A stretch of DNA of 8,401 nucleotides from assembly GCA_945861255.1 (NCBI GenBank), contig CAMAUG010000169.1, forward strand, positions 1-8,401. Reading direction: 5' to 3'. This stretch comes from Candidatus Sulfopaludibacter sp. SbA3 (GTDB lineage: Bacteria; Acidobacteriota; Terriglobia; Bryobacterales; Bryobacteraceae). The position numbers and the translations under genes were made by a program. Below, in pieces: positions 1 to 5,418 of this stretch (position 1 is the stretch's first letter; each line of letters opens with the position of its first letter). The notes below the pieces were generated by a model. That model was not told the DNA's origin, did not search any database, and saw only the letters and a program-made list of their open reading frames with translations.

Positions 1-666
1 TTCGAGCGCGGTGGGGAAGGCGCTGGTCGCACCCGTCGCCAGCGCCGTGATGAGCAGTGCGCTGCGCTGCACGTTGAAAATGGTATCCGCGCGCGAATAA
101 AACTCGGGCAGCGCGCGCCGCGCCTCCGCCGTCGGCAACTGAAAATCCGGCACCACCACGGCCACCGCGTAGCGCGGATGCAATTCCAGCCGCACCGCGC
201 GCGCCACACCTTCCGCATCGATGGCGCTCGCCACCATGGATCCCAGCACACACGCCGCGACGTTGTCGGGATGTCCCTCCATGCGCGCGGCTTCGTTCAA
301 CACGCGTTGCGGCGGCCAGTGCAGCCCCAGCAGCGCATCCGCCATCACCACGCCCGCCGTCAACGCGGCCGCGCTGGACCCCAGGCCCTTACCCAGCGGA
401 ATCCCGTTGTGGATCTCCAGTTCCACGGGCGGCAACACACAACCGGCAGCCACAGCTATGTTCAGCGCGGTCTGCCAGATCAGGTTGTCCTCGCCGCTCG
501 AAATCGAAGCGGCGTCGCGGCCCTCCGCGCGAATCGCCAGGGACGCGGAAGGGCGGAACCGGATTTCCAAATACAGGCCCAGCGCCAGACCCAGCGCGTC
601 GAATCCCGGGCCGAGATTGGCGCTCGAGGCAGGCACGCGCAATCGGCGGAACGGCGCTTCGGGCAT
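1..666 (-). CDS. thrB: Homoserine kinase (GHMP kinase family), 3' end cut by window edge
   Basis: Homoserine kinase phosphorylates L-homoserine with ATP to O-phosphohomoserine, the step before threonine synthase, in the cytoplasm. The minus strand reads open from an ATG at 666 to the window edge, giving 222 residues; the family is usually about 300, so roughly the last quarter is missing. Seen in the translation: the N-terminal family signature PASSANLGPGFD (residues 12-23), the GHMP ATP-binding loop GIPLGKGLGSSAAA (88-101), and EGHPDN (130-135). A later TAEARRALP stretch (179-187) matches the conserved region following the substrate site. The ATG lies 5 nt after a weak AGG-type Shine-Dalgarno (AGCAGG) and puts the signature at its usual distance from the N-terminus. 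The gene is divergent from the MauE-type gene, separated by 49 bp. Other threonine genes may lie beyond the left edge. Family assignment is very secure; only the end is unknown. Confidence 0.96.
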   Translation of the reverse strand, partial: MPEAPFRRLRVPASSANLGPGFDALGLALGLYLEIRFRPSASLAIRAEGRDAASISSGEDNLIWQTALNIAVAAGCVLPPVELEIHNGIPLGKGLGSSAAALTAGVVMADALLGLHWPPQRVLNEAARMEGHPDNVAACVLGSMVASAIDAEGVARAVRLELHPRYAVAVVVPDFQLPTAEARRALPEFYSRADTIFNVQRSALLITALATGATSAFPTALE

Positions 667-678
667 CAACCTGCTATT

Positions 679-709
679 CTGACACGGCGGCGCGCAATCC
701 GGCTAGAAT
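679..709 (+). promoter_or_regulatory. Candidate sigma-70-type promoter for the MauE-thioredoxin gene
   Basis: CTGACA at 679-684 matches the -35 consensus in 5 of 6 bases, and TAGAAT at 704-709 matches the -10 consensus in 5 of 6. The spacer is 19 bp, somewhat longer than the preferred 17. With a usual 6-7 nt discriminator, transcription would begin at about 716, the A of the start codon, so the message would be leaderless or nearly so. That agrees with the lack of a clear Shine-Dalgarno before the gene. This is an inference from consensus matching only. Confidence 0.4.
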
Positions 710-715
710 GATGGA

Positions 716-1651
716 ATGAGTACCGCCACTCACGCCGATTTCCCCGCCGATTCCAACGGCGTTCCGGTCGTCTTGCCGGCCTGGAAAAACATCGTGAGCC
801 ACGCCGCCGCCGCCATCACCGCTATCTTGTTTCTAGCAGCAGGGCTGTACAAGATGCTGGACCCTTTCACGTTCCAAACGCTGGCTGAGCAGCTCATGGT
901 TCCGGTGGCGTTCAGCCTGCCGCTCGCTATCGGACTCGGCGTCGGCGAAACACTCGCGGGCGTGCTGGTATTGATCCCGCGCTACCGCCGCTGGGGTGCG
1001 CTGCTGGCCACGGCTCTGCTTCTCGTTTTCATGGGCTACGTGGGCGCCCGCTATAACGAGCTGCTGGGGCGCGATTGCAGCTGCTTCCCGTGGCTGAAGC
1101 GCACCGTGGGTCCGGGATTCTTCATCGGCGATGTGGGATTCCTGGTGGCCTCCGTGGCGGCCGCATGGTTTTCCCGAAAACCGGCGAGCCTGATGGGTCC
1201 TCTCAAGATTCTCGGCGCGGTGATCGTGCTGTCCGGCGCCGCCTTCGGCTACAACGTGATGCGCCAGAGCGGCGTGCAGGTTCCCGCCAGCATCACAGTG
1301 GATGGCAAGCCTTTCGCGCTGCGCGAAGGCCGCGTATTTCTGTTCTTCTACGACCCTGCGTGCAGCCATTGCGAAGCCGCCGCGAAAGACATGTCTACCT
1401 ATAAATGGACCAGCGGCGTGACCATCATCGGCCTGCCTACCAACGATCCGCAGTGGGCCGCATCGTTCATTCGCGACACCAAGATCAACGCGCGCACTTC
1501 TTTCGACACCGCCGAATTGCGCAAGCTGTTCTCCTTCCCGAACCCGCCCTACGCTGTGGCGCTGGACCACGGCCGCGTGAAGGAAAACCTCTCCCATTTC
1601 GACGAACCGGAACCGGAACCGACACTCAAGAGGCTTGGCTTTATCGAATAG
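716..1651 (+). CDS. MauE/DoxX-type membrane protein fused to a C-terminal thioredoxin-like domain
   Basis: The 311-residue protein has two parts. Residues 1-182 are membrane-embedded, with hydrophobic stretches near 27-47, 61-87, 92-112, 134-152 and 164-182, and resemble the MauE/DoxX family; the short motif D120-C-S-C-F124 lies in the loop between the third and fourth segments. Residues about 190-311 look like a thioredoxin fold: a beta strand RVFLFFYDPA leads into C216-S-H-C219, and PP at 277-278 before YAVAL sits where the cis-proline is expected. Basic loops (RYRR at 89-92, RK at 154-155) imply a cytoplasmic N-terminus, which puts both cysteine motifs in the periplasm. MauE is known from maturation of methylamine dehydrogenase, where it works with thioredoxin-like MauD, so a fused pair exchanging disulfides is a reasonable inference. 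No mau structural gene is visible. The ATG at 716 is the first in-frame start and lacks a good ribosome site. It converges on accD with a 38-bp gap and no clear terminator. Confidence 0.85.
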   Translation: MSTATHADFPADSNGVPVVLPAWKNIVSHAAAAITAILFLAAGLYKMLDPFTFQTLAEQLMVPVAFSLPLAIGLGVGETLAGVLVLIPRYRRWGALLATALLLVFMGYVGARYNELLGRDCSCFPWLKRTVGPGFFIGDVGFLVASVAAAWFSRKPASLMGPLKILGAVIVLSGAAFGYNVMRQSGVQVPASITVDGKPFALREGRVFLFFYDPACSHCEAAAKDMSTYKWTSGVTIIGLPTNDPQWAASFIRDTKINARTSFDTAELRKLFSFPNPPYAVALDHGRVKENLSHFDEPEPEPTLKRLGFIE

Positions 1652-1689
1652 TTCCGATGAGCCTTGCCCTTTGACCTGCGGAAGCTGGG

Positions 1690-2538
1690 TTAAGCGCAAA
1701 AAAAGTTGAGCGCCTGGGCGATGTAACCCTTCAGCTCGCTGCGCTTCACCACGGCATCCAAGAAACCGTGCTCCAGCAGAAACTCGCTCCGTTGGAATCC
1801 GGCGGGCAGTTTCTGCCGGATGGTTTGCTCGATCACGCGGGGTCCGGCGAATCCAATGAGCGCGCCCGGCTCGGCGATGTTCAAATCGCCCAGCATCGCG
1901 AAGCTGGCGGTGACGCCGCCGGTTGTCGGATCCGTCAACAGGCTGATGTAAGGGAGCTTCGCTTCATCCAGCTTCATCAGCGCGGCGGAGATCTTGGCCA
2001 TTTGCATCAGGCTGATCGCGCCTTCCTGCATGCGCGCGCCGCCGGACGCCGATACAATGATGAGCGGGGTGCGGTTCGCGATGGACCGCTCAATCGACCG
2101 CGTGATTTTTTCGCCGACCACCGTCCCCATACTGCCGCCGACGAACTTCAGTTCCATCGAACAGATGTTGACGGCACGGCCGTCGAGCGTGCCCACGCCG
2201 GACACCAGCGCGTCGGACATCTTCGTGGCCTTTTGCATGGCCACCAATCGCTCTTTGTAGGTCTTGGAATCCGAAAATCGCAACGGATCGGTGGAGGTGA
2301 GCTTGGCGTCCATTTCCTGGTACTGGCCGTCATCGAACAGCATTTCCATCCGCGCTCGCGCGCCGATGCGGAAGTGGTGCCCGCACTGTGGGCACACCTG
2401 CATGTTCTCGTCGAGAGATTTTTTCCAGATGATCTGGCTGCAGCTCTCGCACTTGAGCCACAACCCTTCCGTACGGACGCGCTTTTCGCCCTCGCCCGCC
2501 GCATCCACACCCGGCTTCTGCCGTGAAAACCACGCCAT
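1690..2538 (-). CDS. accD: Acetyl-CoA carboxylase carboxyltransferase subunit beta
   Basis: AccD pairs with AccA to move the carboxyl group from carboxybiotin to acetyl-CoA, making malonyl-CoA for fatty acid synthesis in the cytoplasm. From the ATG at 2538 the protein has 282 residues, normal for the family. The N-terminal zinc ribbon is complete: C30-ESC33 and C49-PQC52. The crotonase-like core follows, with SASGGARMQEG (163-173), DPTTGGVTASFA (203-214) and PGALIGFAGPRVIEQT (224-239), all hallmarks of the beta subunit. An in-frame TTG two codons upstream (2544) is an alternative start; the AGGAG at 2554-2550 is 11 nt from the ATG but 5 nt from the TTG, so the choice is open. I prefer ATG because MAWF is a typical AccD opening. 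It lies 41 bp downstream of the GNAT gene on the same strand, so the two may be co-transcribed, with a large palindrome in the junction. A T7 run in the last codons (NFF) is unremarkable. Confidence 0.97.
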   Translation of the reverse strand: MAWFSRQKPGVDAAGEGEKRVRTEGLWLKCESCSQIIWKKSLDENMQVCPQCGHHFRIGARARMEMLFDDGQYQEMDAKLTSTDPLRFSDSKTYKERLVAMQKATKMSDALVSGVGTLDGRAVNICSMELKFVGGSMGTVVGEKITRSIERSIANRTPLIIVSASGGARMQEGAISLMQMAKISAALMKLDEAKLPYISLLTDPTTGGVTASFAMLGDLNIAEPGALIGFAGPRVIEQTIRQKLPAGFQRSEFLLEHGFLDAVVKRSELKGYIAQALNFFCA

Positions 2539-2549
2539 AGACAAAAAAT

Positions 2550-2554
2550 CTCCT
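2550..2554 (-). promoter_or_regulatory. Shine-Dalgarno of accD (AGGAG), start-deciding
   Basis: On the minus strand GGCAGGAGA contains AGGAG. Its spacing is 11 nt to ATG (2538) and 5 nt to the in-frame TTG (2544). This is one of the best ribosome-binding sites in the window and lies just outside the palindrome at 2563-2653, so folding of that element could affect ribosome access. Confidence 0.6.
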
Positions 2555-2562
2555 GCCCCGGA

Positions 2563-2653
2563 ACAAGGGGACGGTATGCTTAATCGCCGAATTTCCGATT
2601 ACCGCCCCGCGAGGGCGCCGGCAATTCGGCGATTGAGTAGCCTGTCCCCTTAT
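2563..2653. repeat. Nested imperfect palindrome (REP/MITE-like) at the GNAT-accD junction
   Basis: Three nested inverted repeats share one centre. The outer arms are AAGGGGAC (2565-2572) and GTCCCCTT (2644-2651), extending to 10 of 12 matches over 2563-2574 and 2642-2653. The middle arms AATCGCCGAATT (2582-2593) and AATTCGGCGATT (2623-2634) match perfectly over 12 bp, with a further CCG/CGG (2595-2597 with 2619-2621) after one mismatch. The inner arms are CGCCC (2603-2607) and GGGCG (2613-2617) with a 5-nt loop. The element contains the stop codon and last ~23 codons of the GNAT gene and ends about 9 bp before the accD Shine-Dalgarno. From memory, GTCCCCTTATT-type arms occur in dispersed repeats linked to REP-associated transposases, but I cannot verify a match. 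It may instead act as an RNA processing or attenuation hairpin; there is no U-tract for an intrinsic terminator. Confidence 0.8.
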
Positions 2654-3611
2654 TCTCCCAGACGTGAGCCGCGAATTGCCGGATGCAGCGGAACCCCATA
2701 CGTTCGTAAAGCCGGATGGCCTCGTGATTTGCCGCCGTGACCGTCAGGCTCACGCTACGGCAGCCGTGTACCGCCAGAGCCCTCAGGGAACGCCGGAGCA
2801 GTTCGTAACCTAGCCCGGTGTGACGGAGAGAAGGAGCCACGCATACTTGCGTGATGTGGCCGGAATCGGCGGCCACCAGGCTTGCGAGCGATATGGCGCA
2901 CAGCCTTCCCAGCTTTCTCTCCGCCGCTCCGAACGACGCCGGTGCGAAGAACGTGCCGCACCCCGGATACTGAATGATGTTGTGCAGAAACCGCCGTGCT
3001 CCCGCCGCCGAGCGGTACTGATCGTTGATCTGGCTGTCAATGTGGCCTTCATATGCCGTGGTCACCAGGCGCGCCGATTCGTCCTGATACGCCTCCAGCC
3101 AGGGCATGATTTCGATGCCGTTCAATGCGTGCGCCGGAAGCCCCGCGATTTCCGTCGTGGGCACCCGCATGAACCATCGCGCGTGTGACTGGGACCACGG
3201 CGCGTACGGCAAACGCCGCCCAGCCATGGGCTCCAACATAAGCAACTGCGCCTCCACCCGGCGCACGCCCGGCGTGGCCCACATGGCATCCAGCGCGGCC
3301 TCCATCAGCGCCGCCTCCCGCTCCGGCGTGCGTTCGCGCTGAGCGATGTACAGGTCCCCAATCAGACCCTTATGCTCTTCCGTCACGTAGTAAGCGTAGC
3401 CGGCCACGCCCCGTCCCGCGAGCAACGCCGCGCCACTCAACGATTGCATGCGCAAAAAGCGCCGCACCAAGTCGGCCGAGGGACGCAAGTCCCAATGGAG
3501 CGCGGTGCGCCATACCGCGGCTTCTTCTTCGAGCAAGGGGTTTAGATCTTCCGCCGTCACTCCACGAAGCTCGACGATTCGCGCGTCCGGATATTCAGGC
3601 AACGCCGCCAT
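2580..3611 (-). CDS. GNAT-family N-acetyltransferase, probably with two GNAT folds
   Basis: GNAT enzymes move an acetyl group from acetyl-CoA to an amine; the substrate here is unknown. The protein has 343 residues. The C-terminal half carries a clear GNAT core: HITQVCVAPSLR then R263-H-T-G-L-G268, the acetyl-CoA pyrophosphate loop, and finally AANHEAIRLYERMGF (284-298), the classic motif B. The N-terminal half (about 60-125) has a weaker copy, with GYAYYV and LIGDLYIAQRERTPEREAAL resembling a degenerate first domain, so a tandem-GNAT architecture is likely. Residues 321-343, starting KGTGYS, are encoded within the palindrome at 2563-2653 and are probably not part of the ancestral fold. The ATG at 3611 is preceded by GAAGG at 3618-3622 and by an extended -10-like TGCCATAAT. 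It precedes accD on the same strand by 41 bp; co-transcription is possible but no functional link is evident. Confidence 0.87.
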   Translation of the reverse strand: MAALPEYPDARIVELRGVTAEDLNPLLEEEAAVWRTALHWDLRPSADLVRRFLRMQSLSGAALLAGRGVAGYAYYVTEEHKGLIGDLYIAQRERTPEREAALMEAALDAMWATPGVRRVEAQLLMLEPMAGRRLPYAPWSQSHARWFMRVPTTEIAGLPAHALNGIEIMPWLEAYQDESARLVTTAYEGHIDSQINDQYRSAAGARRFLHNIIQYPGCGTFFAPASFGAAERKLGRLCAISLASLVAADSGHITQVCVAPSLRHTGLGYELLRRSLRALAVHGCRSVSLTVTAANHEAIRLYERMGFRCIRQFAAHVWENKGTGYSIAELPAPSRGGNRKFGD

Positions 3612-3828
3612 GATCGCCCTTCATTATGGCAGTTGCGACGAGCGGCAGTTTGAAGTGCGGGTGCGCCCGACCCACCCTCAGGCGTGCGGCCAACGTGTGG
3701 AGAATCGGTGGAGGCTTGTCCACAAACCCACCGCACTTTCCGCACTGCATGGTGGGTCATTCAATTCCGCCGCTGCGGGATCATTCAAACCACTACCCGG
3801 CGAGTGAACGTGGTGACGTTCGCGCCGT
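3612..3828. other. Intergenic region with crossing inverted repeats and a direct repeat
   Basis: This 217-bp gap between the GT2 gene and the GNAT gene shows no credible gene on either strand. AAGTGCGG (3653-3660) pairs with CCGCACTT (3731-3738), and GACCCACC (3669-3676) pairs with GGTGGGTC (3751-3758). The order A-B-A'-B' gives a pseudoknot topology. CGGTGG (3706-3711) with CCACCG (3728-3733) offers a competing local hairpin. TCATTCAA occurs twice, at 3757-3764 and 3781-3788, 24 bp apart. It could be a regulatory region for the GNAT-accD pair, a small structured RNA, or a decayed repeat; nothing in the sequence decides. Confidence 0.45.
3623..3631 (-). promoter_or_regulatory. Candidate extended -10 promoter for the GNAT-accD pair
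   Basis: The minus strand reads TGCCATAAT, an extended -10 (TGn plus CATAAT, 5 of 6 to TATAAT). A poor -35 match, TTCAAA, lies 20 bp upstream, which suits an extended -10 promoter that needs little -35 contact. Transcription would start near 3616, leaving only about 4-5 nt before the ATG at 3611, so this message too might be nearly leaderless, and the GAAGG at 3618-3622 would then not be transcribed. Based on consensus matching alone. Confidence 0.35.
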
Positions 3829-3832
3829 TCAC
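3804..3832 (-). terminator. Hairpin(s) at the 3' end of the glycosyltransferase operon
   Basis: GAACGT (3806-3811) and ACGTTC (3816-3821) form a perfect 6-bp stem with a 4-nt loop. An alternative 7-bp stem joins GTGAACG (3804-3810) with CGTTCAC (3826-3832) and overlaps the GT2 stop codon. The position just after the last gene of the minus-strand cassette suggests 3'-end formation or transcript protection. No T-tract follows on the minus strand, so it is not a standard intrinsic terminator. Confidence 0.35.
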
Positions 3833-4719
3833 ATCGCTCGATCTTCCCGCGAGACGGATTCGGATTCCCGGTGGTCCGTGCGGCCCTGAGGCCCACGCCC
3901 ATGCAGTATGGTTGCCAGTGCCGAAAGCGACTGTGCCGTGTCGCGTGGATCGCCGGCGACAAGCTCTCCGGTGGTAGAATCGACCGGTTCGCTCCACTGT
4001 GTACGCTCGCGCCGGACCAGGCCGAGCCGGTACTCCAGCACAAGGAAAATCATCCGCCACCCCAGGCGCCAGGCCTTCCACAAGTCGCCCGTCACGGAAG
4101 ACTCTCCCACGCGAGCCTTGTAGTTCATCGGAATCTCCGCGAACGGAATTCCGTGAGCGATGGCTTCCAGCAGCATCTGCGGCCCGAAGTGGGAACCTCC
4201 AATGGTCAGATGCGGCCGAATCAGATCCATCGCTCGGCGTGAGATCAGCCTCTGCGTGCATCCCATGTCCGTCAGGATGGTGGTGTTGAATAACACCTCC
4301 GTCATCTTGGCCACGGCCCAATTGCCCCAGCGCAGAAACCGTCCCATGTTCGCGCCTTCCCAGATGAATTGACGGCTGGTGCGCGATCCCAGTACCACGG
4401 GGACGTCGTCGGAATAAGCGAGTAGTTTCGCGACATCGTGCCCGCTGAAAGTTCCATCCGGCTCGGCCAGAATTAGCAGATCGGCGCGGGTGTGGTCGAT
4501 TCCGCACAGCAGGGCGTTGCCGTAGCCTTGTTTGCTTTCAAAAATCTCACGCGCAGCGGTGCCGGCTACCTCCTCGGAGGTCCCCTCCGCCGCGTTGTTG
4601 TTGACTACGATCACTTCGTCCACCAGGCCGGAGGACAGATAATCGAAGATCGCGGCTCGGATGGAGTCTTTCTCGTTGTAGGTGGGAAAAATGACCGCGA
4701 CTTTCTTGCCTCGCCACAT
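3829..4719 (-). CDS. Family 2 glycosyltransferase (polyprenyl-phosphate sugar synthase-like)
   Basis: GT2 enzymes use a nucleotide sugar as donor; members of this subtype, like dolichol-phosphate mannose synthase, load a sugar onto a polyprenyl phosphate at the inner face of the membrane. The 296-residue protein shows the GT-A fold motifs: FPTYNE (11-16) for nucleotide binding, VVNNNAAEGT (38-47), the acidic metal-binding AEPDGTF (85-91), and GSR (111-113). The region about 212-234, rich in Trp, Arg and hydrophobic residues, may touch the membrane, but there are no true C-terminal membrane spans, as in the DPM1 type without a GtrA part. Residues 235-296 form a hydrophilic tail rich in Arg, Glu and Ser with no recognisable domain. 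The start ATG is 3 nt after the methyltransferase stop, so translation is probably coupled. The neighbouring GT-C enzyme is the natural consumer of a lipid-linked sugar. Donor and acceptor cannot be told from sequence. Confidence 0.9.
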   Translation of the reverse strand: MWRGKKVAVIFPTYNEKDSIRAAIFDYLSSGLVDEVIVVNNNAAEGTSEEVAGTAAREIFESKQGYGNALLCGIDHTRADLLILAEPDGTFSGHDVAKLLAYSDDVPVVLGSRTSRQFIWEGANMGRFLRWGNWAVAKMTEVLFNTTILTDMGCTQRLISRRAMDLIRPHLTIGGSHFGPQMLLEAIAHGIPFAEIPMNYKARVGESSVTGDLWKAWRLGWRMIFLVLEYRLGLVRRERTQWSEPVDSTTGELVAGDPRDTAQSLSALATILHGRGPQGRTDHRESESVSREDRAM

Positions 4720-4722
4720 TCT

Positions 4723-5418
4723 TCAGTCCCCGCCTTCCCGCGGCGCGCCGTCCGGTTCCGCGATCACCAGGAATTGGCCCGCCAGCGGCCGCCACGGCAG
4801 GGCCAGATACAGATCCACCATCCATTCCGCCTTGGGCCAGCGCGATTTCATCGAATAGGGCGTGAAGCGAGGTTCGGTATGCACCACGCGGAATCCGCAG
4901 GCCGCCAACAGCCCCGCGAATCCGGTATCCGTGTACGCAGTCTTGTGCGTGTAATCGTCGAAGTAACGCCGCGGCTCCAGCCGGAAATTGGGTTGCACCA
5001 CGATCAAGCGGCCGTGCGGCTTCAGAACTCTGCGCGCCTCCGCTAGAATCTGCTCGCCTTCGTCCACCGTGAAGTGCTCAAAGAAATTGGAGGAAAATAC
5101 GGTCCCCATGGAGCGCGTTTCCAGAGGCAATGGATCGAGCGCCGGCTGAATCAGAGGGCGAACGCCGTCACCCCAGTGCTGGATCAGCGCCGGATTCAGG
5201 TCCAGCGCCCATTTTTCTTGAGCTTGAATGAGGCGGGAAAATTCTCCGTAACCCGCGCCAAGGTCGAGCAAAGGATCCTCACGGCTTACCCAGGGCTGTA
5301 AGTACCGGCACAAGGCGCGCCACACCTTGGCCCGCTCAGGATCGAAGGCGAACCGCACCTGATGGTACACGCTGGAGTAAGTATCAATCGCGGAGCGGCT
5401 CATAAATGTATTCGCCAT
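4723..5418 (-). CDS. Class I SAM-dependent methyltransferase
   Basis: This cytoplasmic enzyme would transfer a methyl group from S-adenosylmethionine. The 231-residue protein has motif I LLDLGAGYGEF (50-60), the acidic end of strand beta-2 in WALDLNP (70-76), a motif IV-like SSNFFEHF (109-116), and VLKPHGRLIVVQPN (131-144), the usual post-motif strand. A later HKTAYTDTGFAGLLAACGF (158-176) is typical of methyltransferases found in sugar and surface-polysaccharide clusters. The start at 5418 overlaps the GT-C gene by 35 bp and has GGAGGGG about 10 nt upstream; an alternative ATG at 5403 (MSRSAID) would overlap by 20 bp but has a weaker ribosome site. It sits between two glycosyltransferases in one transcription unit, so methylation of a sugar or lipid-linked glycan is a fair inference, but the acceptor is unknown. 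Confidence 0.88.
   Translation of the reverse strand: MANTFMSRSAIDTYSSVYHQVRFAFDPERAKVWRALCRYLQPWVSREDPLLDLGAGYGEFSRLIQAQEKWALDLNPALIQHWGDGVRPLIQPALDPLPLETRSMGTVFSSNFFEHFTVDEGEQILAEARRVLKPHGRLIVVQPNFRLEPRRYFDDYTHKTAYTDTGFAGLLAACGFRVVHTEPRFTPYSMKSRWPKAEWMVDLYLALPWRPLAGQFLVIAEPDGAPREGGD

Noticed and set aside
178..711. Long plus-strand open frames opposite the homoserine kinase (also 221-682).
   Set aside because: They lie antisense to a clear ThrB, are rich in Arg/His/Gln, show no domain, and are typical by-products of GC-rich codon bias.
1652..1689. Bidirectional terminator between the convergent MauE-thioredoxin and accD genes.
   Set aside because: Only a 5-bp TTCCG/CGGAA pair with a loop over 20 nt and no T-tract on either strand.
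833..1699. A 288-codon minus-strand frame opposite the MauE-thioredoxin gene.
   Set aside because: The plus-strand protein has coherent membrane segments and cysteine motifs; the antisense product is low-complexity His/Arg/Gln-rich.
1698..1704. A7/T7 run near the accD stop as a slippery frameshift or terminator site.
   Set aside because: It encodes the FF near the natural end; slippage would alter only a couple of residues, the heptamer phase is wrong for -1 frameshifting, and the upstream stem is only 4 bp.
1768..2526. A 252-codon plus-strand frame opposite accD.
   Set aside because: accD is certain, and the antisense product shows no recognisable feature.
3785..4507. A 240-codon minus-strand frame overlapping the GT2 gene in another phase.
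   Set aside because: GT2 motifs are in the other phase; this one is Arg/Gly-rich shadow coding.
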